Origin: Mycteria americana | Taxonomy: Eukaryota; Chordata; Aves; Ciconiiformes; Ciconiidae | Reading direction: 5' to 3' | Assembly (NCBI RefSeq): GCF_035582795.1 | Contig: NC_134372.1 | Location: forward strand, 41,392,316 to 41,456,315 | Length of the DNA stretch: 64,000 bases | In this document: piece after piece, positions 50,930 through 61,689 of the stretch | Layout of the letters: each line of letters starts with the position of its first letter | How positions within the stretch are numbered: the stretch's first letter is position 1 | Program-made: the position numbers and the translations under genes | The notes under the pieces: generated by a model | Database searches by the model: none | Told to the model about the DNA's origin: nothing | What the model saw: the letters and a program-made list of their open reading frames with translations, nothing else

Positions 50930-51260
50930 TGTTGGGTTAACCCTTTGTTTCTCTTTGACAGTCCATGGGCTGGAAATGGAATTTGCATGGTTATGAGAAT
51001 GTGTTTGTCCAATCAAGCGAAAGTAACTTAGTCAAAATCAATCCATTTGTTTCTTCCTATGTATCAAGTAACAAGGGAATGGACTTTGATTAGATGCCTT
51101 TGACAGAAGGCCAGACTGGAAAGCAGGTGTATTGAGGTGATTGAGAATCATGTTTGTCACTTATGGATGTTGCTGCTTTATGGTCTGTTCTTTCTTCGGT
51201 GGCGTTTTTCAAGCTTTCTGTTCCAGTGTTGGATATTGAATTTTAACCATTTTTGATCTC
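50930..51260. promoter_or_regulatory. Possible conserved noncoding element
   Basis: About 330 bp of complex sequence lacks simple repeats. It has an octamer-like ATTTGCAT at 50,981, a CCAAT string at about 51,010 and several TTGATT/AATCAA motifs. No coding frame is present. The density of recognisable transcription-factor-like cores, with little decay into low-complexity DNA, suggests constraint. The call is by appearance only. Confidence 0.28.
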
Positions 51261-51357
51261 TATAAAGACCTGGCATTCCTTTGCAAATTCCTCACATGAG
51301 TTTCTCAGTGTTTCTAGCTTTCTCTGTTAAAATGAAACAATGAATTTCTGTCAGTAC

Positions 51358-51376
51358 AAAAAAAAAAAAAAAAAAA
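51358..51376 (+). repeat. Poly-A run (19)
   Basis: An uninterrupted A run is followed by CTACTCCCAACC. It is not accompanied by a recognisable retroposed gene or by clear target-site duplications. Confidence 0.95.
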
Positions 51377-52650
51377 CTACTCCCAACCATATACCTTCAT
51401 CTCATGGGCCATTTGTATCATTTCCTTTGTTTTAATCTATAGTATCAGTTATAAGCATTATATAATGTAACTTTTTCAAGTTCCATGTCTTCAGTGACTT
51501 CCCAAACATAGGGGATCATTATTTTTCATGATAACCAACTTGATAACTGTATACAAGCAGGTTTTAAAGGTTGCAAGACGGTGATAAGAACCTATGTTCT
51601 AAAGGTAATTATGTCTCTATACTGGCATAGTGAACTGATAAAAGTGCATATTTTATTCAGAAACATTCTGGACTTATCTTGTTTCTTAGTTTATGGAATG
51701 TGAATTCTAGCCGTTCGAAGCAAATTAAATTTAGGAATAATCCCTCACATAACTTGAGCAAAAGGTACAAACTTGGTAGAGCATTTGGATATTGCCTGAG
51801 AAAACAGCATTGAATTTACTTAAAGCTTTAATAGAATAATGGTAGGATACGCCACTATTGTGTAAGCCTGCTTTAATAACTCTCAAATCAGTTATTAATT
51901 TTATATTATTAATATTACTTTGAAGTGGCATGCTAGTGGTAATCCCTGTAAGCAAAAAGTTGCTTGCAGTAAAGTAATTTATCTTAATCAAGTAATTCAC
52001 ACTGGACTCATTAACCTCAGGTAATTTTGGATCAGGCCCTATATTGTGTATTAAAAACTGAAATCGGCTACTGATACTTTGAGGGAAATATCTCATTACT
52101 AGGTGATCTGGTGGAATAAAGTCTGAATATGAGGAATGAACACAGTAGTTTCTTTTCTAGGCATGCTTCCCTTCATTCTCCTCCCCATCCCTTTCAAGTT
52201 CCTGACTTTTGCATTGTTATTTAAATGCGATGACGCTGAACATTTACATCAGCAGCAGCCCTTGTAAGGCTGTGTTGTGATTGAGTTGCCCCTTAAGAGC
52301 TCACTTCAAGTTACTTCTATTGAATATTTTTAAGCAGTAAGGTCTAAATTCTCTGTCTTCAGAAAATGGTTTATTACACTGCTTTGCAATGCTGAGGAAA
52401 AAAGAATTATATGATAATCAACAACTATTTTCACAAAAATATAAAAGGGTGAAAAGATGCTTGTATTCCATTGTGCCACACGTTTTTAGATGACAGATAG
52501 GTATTTCCTGTCTGTATATGAATGAGAAGTCACATTGGGCTTTTAATCCTTCTTACTCATAAAAGCGAAGTAATATGGAAGAAAACATCCAGGTTCTCTT
52601 CCAAAGAGAGGTTAATTTTTTACCCCCTTATCAGTCACAATCAGTCAATG
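51377..52650. other. Gene-free AT-rich stretch
   Basis: No gene is supported. The 121-codon minus-strand frame at 51,731-52,096 is partly made of the repeat relic at 51,950-52,040, which argues against it being a gene. Confidence 0.6.
51950..52040 (-). repeat. Probable relic of ancient amniote repeat
   Basis: On the minus strand the segment begins GGGCCTGATCCAAAATTACC and continues with AATGAGTCCAGTGTGAATTA. This resembles the frequent amniote repeat string that starts 'gggcctgatccaaagcccattgaagtcaatg'. The first 14 bases match almost exactly and the remainder is degraded. The family is unclear. Confidence 0.4.
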
Positions 52651-52812
52651 CCCCCCTCCTCCCCCCCACAAAAAAAAAAACCCAAAACAAATAAAAAACC
52701 AAATTAAAAAAAAAATCCCAACCAAACAAAAAAAAAACAAAACAGAAAACCAGAGGAAAGACAAAAAAAAAAAAAACAAACAACAACAAAACACACCCCC
52801 CCCTTTTTTTTT
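52651..52812 (+). repeat. Long C/A-rich low-complexity region
   Basis: About 160 bp consists almost only of C and A (with a few T and G), starting with C runs, then A runs broken by CC or CAA, and ending CCCCCC followed by a T run. It is the largest of the A/C tracts. It is compositionally skewed between strands and prone to slippage or misassembly. Confidence 0.95.
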
Positions 52813-53066
52813 CTAGTACAAAGATTTCATATTAAAAATTGAATTCCAGTTTGATCCAGGATGCATTCAGTCACATACATTTTGCAGATTTTTTTTTTTC
52901 TTCACTACAGTAATTAAACTTAAATCGTAGTCAGAGTTGCTTTTTTGCTTAAAAAAAATGAAATGACAATTTAGGAGACAGAGGAAGTATCTTCCTTGTA
53001 ATAGGTATTTAAGATATTTAAGAGGAAATAATTTTAGCCAGCATACTCATCAGTGCTGTGTGATAT

Positions 53067-53098
53067 TGTGTGTGTGTGTGTGTATATATATCTCTCTC
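53067..53098 (+). repeat. Compound microsatellite (TG)n(TA)n(TC)n
   Basis: About eight TG units run into about four TA units and then TC units, without interruption. It is likely to be length-polymorphic. Confidence 0.95.
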
Positions 53099-54618
53099 AC
53101 TATGATAAATATCATTAAATCATTTAATTTGGATAGGATGCAGAAAGTTGTAAATGTTCCTTTGCTATTCCAAGATTATTTTTAAATTAAATATGAATCC
53201 ATACACTTCTTCCTGTCAAGACTTACTCCATCTGAAGGCTTTCCAGCAGAGGAATCCATGGATGACATAATCCGTTTTAACAAGATACTTACCACCCTCT
53301 CCTACAACAACTTGAGTATGAAAGAGCATAGCATTTGCCACAGTAATTTCCAACTGCAAGAAAGGTCACATAGAACAAATGGCAAAAGCCAAAGGTTGAA
53401 ATCAAAACAAAACCTAAACTTTTAAGCTGTACTTGGAGGTACAACCTCTACCATTAGCTTTCTTCCCACACACAACTGTACTACCTGTTTAAAGCACAGA
53501 CAACAAGGGATCTAGCCCATTCTTATTAGTGAGAATTTTTATTCTTGGTTGCTTCCATCAGGTATTTTTAATAAAAATGAAAACAAGGTGTGCAACTACT
53601 CTTACTGAACCCTTAAAAAAAAGTTTGAAAACTGTCATCAATTACCAGGAGTAAAGACAGGCTAAACGTCCTCATGTTTCTTTGTGACAGCATCTATATT
53701 CTTACTGTGTTGTTCAGTTGGTGGAGGGATGGGGGAGAAAAATACCCTTTGCCTCAATGGAACCCCAGGTAAAGGGAAGCCACACTTCCGATGTTATCTA
53801 TTGCACTGAAAAGTGTTTTGTATTTCTCTCAAGGCTCTCTGCCTGCTTCAAGTAAGTATTGTGTATTTTATATCCATCCTTCTCCAAGGAATCATCCCAG
53901 GCTCACAGCTTGGAAAGTAAACATTTGGGCTGAGAGAAGCAAAGAAATAGTTAGATGTTTCTTCATTGCCCTTGAAAAATATCAAATTATGGGTAGATTT
54001 TGCTACATTCTGATGAGCTTGAGACTTTCCAGAATGAATATTTGTGCAAGAAGAAATGCACCCGTTATCTGCAGTAACTTGCATTTAGTTAAAATAAAGT
54101 GAAGCATGTAAGAGCTCCAAATGCAGGTCTCCCTTTCTCTCGTTCACTGTCTTGCATGCACACACACACATAGTGTCAGCATGAAAAATAAGATTAACTA
54201 TCATGAAACTAAATTATATGGTATTCTTACTACATAGAGGAATATTAGGGTCCACTTTCTGTAATCCTAGATAGATCTTCAACAATGTAGTCATCTTATT
54301 TTTTGCTTAAGGTTAAAAGGTTTTCAGATTATATGAATGAGTTTAAGAGGACCAGCCATTTAAAAATAAACTTGAGCAATGAACCAGCTTTAATAAGACA
54401 GAATCACACTGAATGCTCATCTTGAACATGACATAATACCGGTCAAGGAAAGTTAGAGAAAGAGGATAGAACTGAGTGCACTTAAGCTTCCACAACAGTA
54501 CTAGTTAAAATGGAGGACTGATTCAACACTTAAGAGTCATCATCTGTACCTGACCATGTCTATACCTTGTGCTTCTAGTACAATGCTGACCCCTTCTCTA
54601 CTGCTAAACATTAAACTC

Positions 54619-54633
54619 GGGGGGGGGGGGGGG
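54619..54633 (+). repeat. Poly-G run (15)
   Basis: Fifteen consecutive G residues follow AAACTC. The run is long enough for an intramolecular G-quadruplex and is a common site of sequencing error. Confidence 0.95.
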
Positions 54634-55235
54634 AGGAATCTAGGTGGTGGTAACATTTAGAGCTAAGATATATGTAATTATTAAATATAATACATTTAAT
54701 CTGCTAATAGGTAATACATGCAGCATACAAAGGAAGAAAACTCATAAACTCAATTGATAAAGAAGGTGGGCAAAGGGGTTGCTTTGACCTCCCACATGGT
54801 GCTGGCCGTGGTGTTCCTTAGCCCTCTGCAGGGGTGCTTTGCTGTTGGCCCTGACTGGACCCGTGCTGAGCCCTCAGAAGGTACGAGCGACCTTCAGCTC
54901 TTTAAACTCAAAGGCAGTTGATGATACTCAATGCTTAGGGTCCTTTAGCCTCTTTCCAGCGCTCCACAAACTGGGACTGTGCAGGATGCCCGCAGTCACA
55001 AAGAGGATGTGGAAACTGGGCGATGGTCAACAACTTACTGTATTGCGGTTGCCCTTCAGCCATCTCTTGCTGTGTGGAGGTCTTGGCTCTGTTCTGCGTT
55101 TAGGCTGGTTCAGGCTCCTGCTTATAATTTGATTGCCACCCTTGGCTTTAAAACAGTACAGGAGAAGATTTACATGCCTGCAGTTCTTTGGGGTTTGCTT
55201 GAAAAAGGATTTTTAAAGGATGCCCTCCCTGTCCC

Positions 55236-55815
55236 CGGAGCGTCTGTCAAGGAGATGAACAACTGCCTCCTGCCCCTCCCGCCCGCTCCTCACCCCTCCG
55301 CAGCCCTCTCCGGGGTCCTGCCTCCTCCCGCGGCCCGCCGCCCTCTCCCCGCCGCATCCCCCGATCCCGACTCGCTGTGCCGGCAACCCGGCCGCTGCCC
55401 ACCTCCCGGCGGCCCCGGCCTCCCCTTCGTGGCGGGCATCGCCTCAGAGGACGGGGGGCTCCTTCGCGCCCGCCGCCTCCCGCGCCCTCTGCCCCCGCGG
55501 CGCTTTGCCGCCGCTCTTCCTCCCTCCCGTCTCCCGGCGCTCCGGCACGTCCCAGCCCCGCCGTGCTGCTCCGCCACCCCGGCCCCGGCGGGCGCCTCCC
55601 CGGTGGCCCTGCGGCTCAGAGCCCAGCCTCCCCTCTCCCTCGGCGCGTGCCGCCTCGGCGCCCGCCCCCGCGCCCTTCCCGCCCGGCCTGAGGGAAATGC
55701 CCCGGCTCGGAGTTGGCGGTGCGGGCGCCTGCCACGGCTCCGGGGAACGAGTGGCTCCACGGTTTGTGGAAAAGTTGTGTGCTTACCGGGTTAAAGGCGG
55801 GGTGGGGGGGTGCGA
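55236..55815. promoter_or_regulatory. Strong CpG island (probable promoter)
   Basis: About 580 bp is very GC-rich and CpG-dense, in sharp contrast to both flanks. It contains many GC-box-like CCGCCC/CCCGCC strings. Long open frames cross it on both strands: 271 and 104 codons plus, 156 codons minus, and another plus frame at 55,505-55,996. They encode Pro/Ala/Arg/Gly low-complexity sequence and are the expected result of few stop codons, so I do not annotate them. The island lies just upstream of a CCAAT box and a leader-like segment with a splice donor, which suggests a plus-strand promoter. A donor-like site on the minus strand (GTAAGC, reverse complement of 55,781-55,786) means divergent transcription is possible. 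Confidence 0.8.
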
Positions 55816-55832
55816 AGGAGAGGGAGGGGGAA
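55798..55832 (+). repeat. G-run cluster (possible G-quadruplex)
   Basis: The plus strand has GGGGTGGGGGGG, an 11-nt spacer, then GGGAGGGGG at the downstream edge of the island. G-run clusters are common near transcription starts. The long third loop makes folding plausible but not certain. Confidence 0.5.
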
Positions 55833-55894
55833 AAACCACCACCCAAAACTGCTTACATGAATTTCCAAGCGCTAGACCTGCCTCCGAGATCAGC

Positions 55895-55899
55895 CCAAT
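55895..55899 (+). promoter_or_regulatory. CCAAT box
   Basis: CCAAT lies in CAGCCCAATAAGAGC, about 80 bp after the dense part of the CpG island and a plausible distance upstream of a transcription start near 55,950-56,000. No convincing TATA box was seen, which fits a CpG-island promoter. Confidence 0.4.
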
Positions 55900-56153
55900 A
55901 AGAGCTGTCAGGGGAGGCTCCCAGCTCACTTTTCCACATCACTTCACAGTTACATTTGGCAGGCAGGCACGTTGGAGCGCTCAGACCCGGAATTAGTGGA
56001 TTTATTTGGAATATCCCTGCTTTCCTGGAGACGTGCTGCTGCCGCTGGCTTGTGCAAAGGGAGAAATTAGTAACTGCACTTTAGCATGCAGGCACAGAAC
56101 CCCGAGAAGCTAGGTAACCAGCATCTCCTCCAGCATCAGCAGCCTCAAAAAGC

Positions 56154-56201
56154 ATGAAAAGAAAATCTGAAGAATCCTGCCTGTTCACAGGGACTGGCTA
56201 A
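56154..56201 (+). other. Upstream ORF 1 (15 codons) in the candidate leader
   Basis: ATG at 56,154 opens a 15-residue frame (MKRKSEESCLFTGTG) that stops at TAA 56,199-56,201. If the leader is real, this frame could affect translation of the main coding region. It is too short to judge as a protein. Confidence 0.35.
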
Positions 56202-56272
56202 TGTTTTTTTTACCTCACCCTTTCAATCCGTGCGTGAAGTGGCTGTCAGCAAGCGGTTTCCTCGGTCCTTGA
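56201..56272 (+). other. Upstream ORF 2 (23 codons), overlapping the stop of uORF 1
   Basis: The ATG at 56,201 shares its A with the TAA of the previous frame (TAATG). The frame has 23 codons and stops at TGA 56,270-56,272, four bases before the predicted exon end. It therefore closes inside the leader exon and cannot fuse with downstream exons. Confidence 0.35.
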
Positions 56273-56561
56273 AAGAGTGAGTATTCATTTTAATATTATT
56301 TATGTCTCGCTGGCAGAGGGCTGTCTGTCCGTAGATTTCTTTTTTGACTTAGCGTCTGTCTGTGTTCTTGCAAGGCGCACTGTGCAAGTGCCTTTCTCAT
56401 TAATAGGTACGGTATTAGGCTGAACTGTAGTAGCTTATTAAGTCGGATGTTTTGAAATTCCTGGTAATGAAAATGTTATGGGATGCTAGGTAGGATTTTT
56501 TTTATTCCCTTGGGAGGAGGAGTGGTGGTGGTGGTGTGGCTATTTCTCCTGTTTTGTTTTT

Positions 56562-56610
56562 TGGGGTGGGTTTTTTTTTTTCCTTCCCTCCCTTCTTCCC
56601 CCCCTCCCTT
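56562..56610 (+). repeat. G/T tract followed by a polypyrimidine tract
   Basis: GGGGTGGG is followed by a T run and then about 35 bases of C/T with runs of C. Such tracts can form triplex DNA. It lies about 300 bp after the predicted donor. Confidence 0.8.
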
Positions 56611-56844
56611 AAACGATCAGGAGGACTTTCGATCACAGAGGGTTGCTTCCAAGGCTGGACAACCCGTTTCTTCTCCTTGTTTTCTTATTTAGTACAATAA
56701 ATCTCTGGGCTATTTCACTGTGTTGAATAGATGCAGGGCTGCATTCATGCATTGAAATAGATTGCAGTTTTCGTGCTGAGAATAAAAATCACCCACCAGC
56801 CAGATATGTAAATGAGGGAGGAGGAGGCTGGAAGAACCATGAGG

Positions 56845-56858
56845 GGGGGAAATCCCCC
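56845..56858. promoter_or_regulatory. Near-palindromic NF-kappaB-like site
   Basis: GGGGGAAATCCCCC contains GGGAAATCCC, which fits the kappa-B consensus GGGRNNYYCC on both strands. It lies about 0.6 kb into the presumed intron, in a complex segment (56,750-56,900). A single site of this length can occur by chance. Confidence 0.3.
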
Positions 56859-58874
56859 TGATTTATCACCACCTTCCCTCCCCCCAAAGCTTTGCACCCC
56901 CTAGATAAATAAATAAATAGGAATGGTATGATAGCTTCCTTTCCTACTTTCAGAAAGGAAAGCATCCCAGAAATACTGCTCTTCCTCTTAAAAGCTGAGA
57001 TGGGAATGAATCTTTAGCCATAACCAGCCAGGAGTCATCCCTGTCCCGCAAGTTGTTTTCCTTCGCTTTCTTTGGTTGACTAAATAGATAATGCACCCAG
57101 CTGAAACTTCAGAGAGGGAGAAAGCCCCCCTTAGCTCCAGTCGCTTGTTAGTTGCATCACTGCCAAGGCTCCCAGAGAAGAAATGTGGGAGTCTGTCGAC
57201 CCCTGAAGCTGGCTGTTCCACTAAACGCTTCATCTTTTCTTTGAGGAAGACAGAGGAGTAACACGTCCTTACATTCTGCTTGGCTACAATATCTGCTGGG
57301 TAGCAGCATCCCAATCGGGAGCCCCGAGCTGTCAGACAGCATCCCTGCTAGACAGTATCAGACCTGTATACGGTGCTTGGCTGGGGAGCCTGGGAGGCAC
57401 TGCAAAGCTTTCAGCACAGAAAGCCTATGACAGTTTCTATGTGGATATTATAGAAGAGATTAATTCAAATCCTTATTTAGACACTGCCTACCGCCATGAA
57501 GGTGACACCATTTAACATAGGCAGGAATTCCTTCGTGGTTCACTGCTGTTCAGTCATGTCTTGAATCTGTCTCAATTCAAACAATTTGCGTTTAGTACCA
57601 GACTAAACAGAGTGGAATCAATCCAACCTGGCACATAACGGCATTACACAAACCTGCTCGTGTTGCCAACAGGTATCAAACTCTATACCCTCACCTCTCC
57701 CTCCCCCTTCCTCTCTTTCAGACAGGCACAAACACACACACGGTGTTTCATGCAAACAATTCTATCTTTCTTTCCTCTGAAAGTAGGAATAAATACTCGT
57801 ACAACTTCCATAAAGGCTGATACTTCTAAACAGCCAACTTGATCGCATAAATGGCTCGCCATTTGTGTCTCTGGGTATCACAGCCAGATGTTTTTTGGGG
57901 GGTGCTGATTGTAAGAAATCAAATAACATTAACTGTTTATTGTTTCAAATCTACCACGTTAGTGCTTAATAGAAGGGAAGCTAACAGCTGCTCAACTCAG
58001 TTTCAATTAAAGAATAGAGCTGATAACTACTGAAGCTATAGATAAAGAATCCTCTTAACTTCATTCATCCTCTTTTGGAAATTCTTCAAGAGTTTCTCTG
58101 CAATAAGGATAAAGAGCAACATGCAGTACTTTTGTATGAATGATATTCCCCCTCTACGTTCAATACCAGACTGTTAAGAACAAGAAGAGACTTCACAATA
58201 GGCTTCTCAGTAAATATAAGTAAATAATAAATACATTCGGAAGACTGAAAAATTACCCTAGTGTACCTTTTACCTGTCTTAAATAAAATGATGAAGCAGT
58301 GAGAAGTTAGTATTTTGCATACCTGTGAAATTATCAAATTTCACACCCATAAAATGTGATAACATCAAAACCCCAAAGCTCTCTGTAGTGTCACCTCTCA
58401 GCCTAATTGTATGAATGTTTGCAACAGAAAAACCCTAGGAAGGGAAGTGATTATGATGTGATATTCTAGTCTCAGGTTTTCATCCATTCAGTCTTATTGT
58501 TCTACCTTACTGCATGCAGAATGAGCACAGCTTTCTGCTAGCTTCCTCCTAGGCTTGCTATTTATTAACTGTCACTTCTTATTTTAAAACTTGCATCCTG
58601 GCTATAAAGAACTTTGATTTCCATGCCTCGTTGTAAGCTGAGGGCCTTCAGTGTCCTCAGAGATTGAACTATTTCATGAAAGTTGGTTGTTAAGTTATAC
58701 AGGTGAGCAATTTGTTAACTGAGCAGGCTGCTAGCTAAGAAACTAACTTTGGACATTTTCTTCGATATTAAAAAATCAGTAAGAAGCACGTATGCCTGCT
58801 TAACAAACACGACTGGTTTTAATAAGAAGTATCCCTGTATAGAACATCTGCTCCCTTTACACCTTTGATTTACC

Positions 58875-58891
58875 AAAAAAAAAAAAAAAAA
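58875..58891 (+). repeat. Poly-A run (17)
   Basis: The A run is uninterrupted and no retroposed gene is recognisable beside it. Confidence 0.95.
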
Positions 58892-60051
58892 GTTTTCATC
58901 TCTGTGAGATGAAGTAGAATCTTCCTTAGACAAAGTGCTCAGTGCTTTTTCAATATACTTTAGTCATTGCCATCAGCTCCTGCTACTGAAGTTCAAAACA
59001 GAGTTGTAAAGGGGGAATTAGTCCCACAATCAGATTTAAATTCACTTTCTTTGTCATTTTTAATCTTCAAAATTTTTCCAATAATATTGCACCTTCACCG
59101 AATAAATTAATTGATCCCTGGACACTTCATTTGTATCACTGTTAACATATGCTGCATCGTCTTCTCTAGAAAAAATATACTTGTACTCCCTTCTTCAGGA
59201 TATAGAACTCTTACAAGAAAGAACACACCATCAGCCATGGATGTATATTTAGGTCTATTACCCCTTGAAGTACTTCCTGAATTTTCTTTCTATTTCTTCT
59301 CACACAGTGGTAGATTTCATCTTTTAAATCTTTGTTTCAGAAGACCTAAGTGCCCTACAGACTTTAGCTGGGACTTTTTCAGGCACTTATTGAAACTAGG
59401 GGCCTGGAACGCACCCACTTGACCCTTGATACATACACATAATTTCATTTCCAAAAATTGAGAGACTTTCAAGGGGAAAAAATACTGACCTCTAAATTTA
59501 TGAGCAAGAAGGAGATGTGAACGTGTACTTTAAGCTCTTGGTGCTGCATATCTCTAAGTGATGATTATGCATACTCTGCAACAGAAAGCAACTGCTCATG
59601 CCACATAGTATAAATAGGTATTTTTATAGCATATCCAATAACCATAAGATACTGTGTATCTTAGCAGTATTCCTTTTCTATTCCGTTTTCCATTTTGATA
59701 TCATTAGAGCCTGACCTTTTAGATGTACTATTAATACTGACAATTGTGTGCTTACAGTATACACTGTAGTTGCATCATCAGAGTCCTTCAACTGTGAGTT
59801 TATGATAATACAAACTAAATTCTTTCAGTGGGAGGGAAATGCTAAGGCATTTTGAGCTTGGAACTATTTAAGCATCATCGCTACCATAAGATCGTATCAA
59901 TAGAATTAATTTAGATGATGGAAACTCAACATTTTTCTTAGTGTTGTTGCCATAGAAAAGGTGGCTCACTTCATAGCTTTCTGAACAGAACTATTTGAGC
60001 GGTAGATAGAAATAGAACAAAATAAAGTCCAATTCAGTCTGAGATTTCAAA

Positions 60052-60071
60052 TGTGTGTATATATATATATT
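60052..60071 (+). repeat. Short (TG)n(TA)n microsatellite
   Basis: TGTGTG runs into TATATATATATATA and then a T run. Confidence 0.9.
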
Positions 60072-60788
60072 TTTCCACTCAGACCCCTTTGTTCTAGAAT
60101 CTGTTCAGCACGTTTCTCATTTTGTCAACCAAGTAAATAACATCAACACAGTGACATTTCAACTATATTAATAAAATTTTGTTCCCCAAAAACGTTGGGT
60201 ACTGATGATATCTGAAATGGTAAGTGCAAACTGAAAAGGAATGATGACTTCTGAACCAGTTCAGTACCAACAGATAGAGTTTAAAGCATCTGACTCCACG
60301 CAAGAGACTGATTTCAACCTGTCTTAGTCATGAGAGTAGCCTTTATCCATGAGTTACAATGATAATACTCATAGAACTGATTTTCCAAGGTGTTGAGCAT
60401 GATGTGTCTTGTGAAAATAATTTGAAATTGAGAATGATCAGCACCTTGGCTTGGATTTGAAATTAGTAATGTCAACCAGTCCTAGATCTGAATAAGTGAA
60501 ACCTTCCATGAGAAGTGTCTACTATACCCTGCGATGCCTAAGTTGTAGACAAGCTCAGAAAGGTGTTTCTCAGTATGTCTTGCTCAGGTTTTTGCAACTG
60601 GATGTGGGAGTTCAAAACATTATGAAAGCAGTCAGTCTTGGCAGTCATTAGTTCACAGTTTCAACTTTCTAATTTCGTGTACATTCGGTCGAAGTAGCTT
60701 ACTCCTGGGAAGCAATGCTCAGCCTAATTTGAGGAACTCGGATAACCATTTAAATCCGTTTCCTTTGCAGTCCCTGATTGTCATAATC

Positions 60789-60848
60789 ATATATATGTGT
60801 GTATTTTGTATTTTTATGGGGTTTTTTATATATATATATATATATATA
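60789..60848 (+). repeat. AT-rich microsatellite cluster
   Basis: ATATATATGTGTGTA is followed after about 22 bp by a run of about eleven TA units (60,827-60,848). Overlapping tyrosine/isoleucine-rich frames on both strands come only from this repeat. Confidence 0.95.
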
Positions 60849-61110
60849 AAATTCATTACATTGAAGCACCTAAATACTAATGCAAATGGACTGTATGCAT
60901 TCAGAGGTAGTGCCATTCATTAGTTGGGTTTTGCAATTGAGCAACACTTCAGATGTGAACTTTTCTTATGGATTAAATGTAACAGCTATGATCGCCTTTT
61001 AAGTAACAGATCATAAGAGCTTAATTCTTAATGTCACTGAAGTTTAGACTGAGTTCTGTATTCTAGTCTGTGGGCTTTATTTTTTGTGCCTTTCCGAAAG
61101 TTAGATTAAA

Positions 61111-61160
61111 GCAAACAAACAAACAAATAAATGAAAAAAACCCCACCAAAACAAAAACCT
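61111..61160 (+). repeat. (CAAA)n and A/C-rich tract
   Basis: Four or so CAAA units pass into an A run and CCCCACCAAAACAAAAACC. It is the same class as the other A/C tracts. Confidence 0.9.
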
Positions 61161-61689
61161 CAACCTGGCAACTACCAAAGAAATGTTTCATGTTGGAGGA
61201 CCCTAATTCTTTCCAAACAACTCATTTAAGTTGATGGCAAAACTGCCATCAAATTCAATGATGCAAAATTAAAGACCTTACCTTCTAATTTCATATGTTT
61301 CAGCAAAAAAGATTTGAGTAGGTTTACTGCAGCAGGACTGTATACAGTTAGAAAAGTCCAGTTATGTTCACATTTTTCCTTTTTAAAGACTTTTTTATGT
61401 ACACACACATTTATGCATATGGCTGGAAAGTTTATGTAGCTTTCACTAAATCATGATGACCAGTCATAATTTTATATTCTTATTTAATCAGAATACATGT
61501 CAGGAAAACTTGTGAGTTTTTCCTTAATTATTATGTTTTGTTTAATTATGTAGAGAATACCTAATATTCTTTAAAGAAAACCAATGAAAATGAAAGCTCT
61601 GTTGTATATCAGAAAAAGACAGAAAAAGAAGCCCAGAAAGCAAGATATTTATGTCCTCCATTAATATTTAAACATTTTTCAGCAAGTAC

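Larger units (their letters stand above)
52813..55230. other. Gene-free stretch upstream of the CpG island
   Basis: No gene is supported. It includes the compound microsatellite at 53,067 and the 15-G run at 54,619. From 54,780 GC rises towards the island. The frames at 54,839-55,132 and 54,979 onwards continue into the island and are not credible as coding. Confidence 0.6.
55950..56276 (+). other. Candidate untranslated first exon ending in a splice donor
   Basis: The segment follows the CpG island and CCAAT box. It ends at GAAAGA|GTGAGTAT, an excellent match to the vertebrate 5' splice site, so the exon would end at 56,276. The start near 55,950 is a guess from the position of the CCAAT box. 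There is no long ATG frame. Two short upstream frames occur at 56,154-56,201 and 56,201-56,272, so the exon would be a leader. A weaker alternative donor, CTAG|GTAACC, lies at about 56,113. The coding exons would be beyond the window, past at least 7.7 kb of intron. The gene was not identified. Confidence 0.5.

Noticed and set aside
51731..52096. 121-codon minus-strand open frame
   Set aside because: Part of it is an ancient repeat relic (51,950-52,040), the rest is AT-rich, and no protein family is recognised.
55290..55760. 156-codon minus-strand open frame in the CpG island
   Set aside because: It is an Arg/Gly/Ala-rich shadow of the same GC-rich DNA with no recognisable family.
54979..55794. 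271-codon plus-strand open frame through the CpG island
   Set aside because: The second half is Pro/Ala/Arg-rich low complexity. Equally long frames exist in other frames and on the minus strand. The composition removes stop codons, and there is no domain or splice context.
59111..59422. 103-codon plus-strand open frame in the presumed intron
   Set aside because: The hydrophobic and aromatic-rich content is typical of AT-rich noncoding DNA, and no family is recognised.
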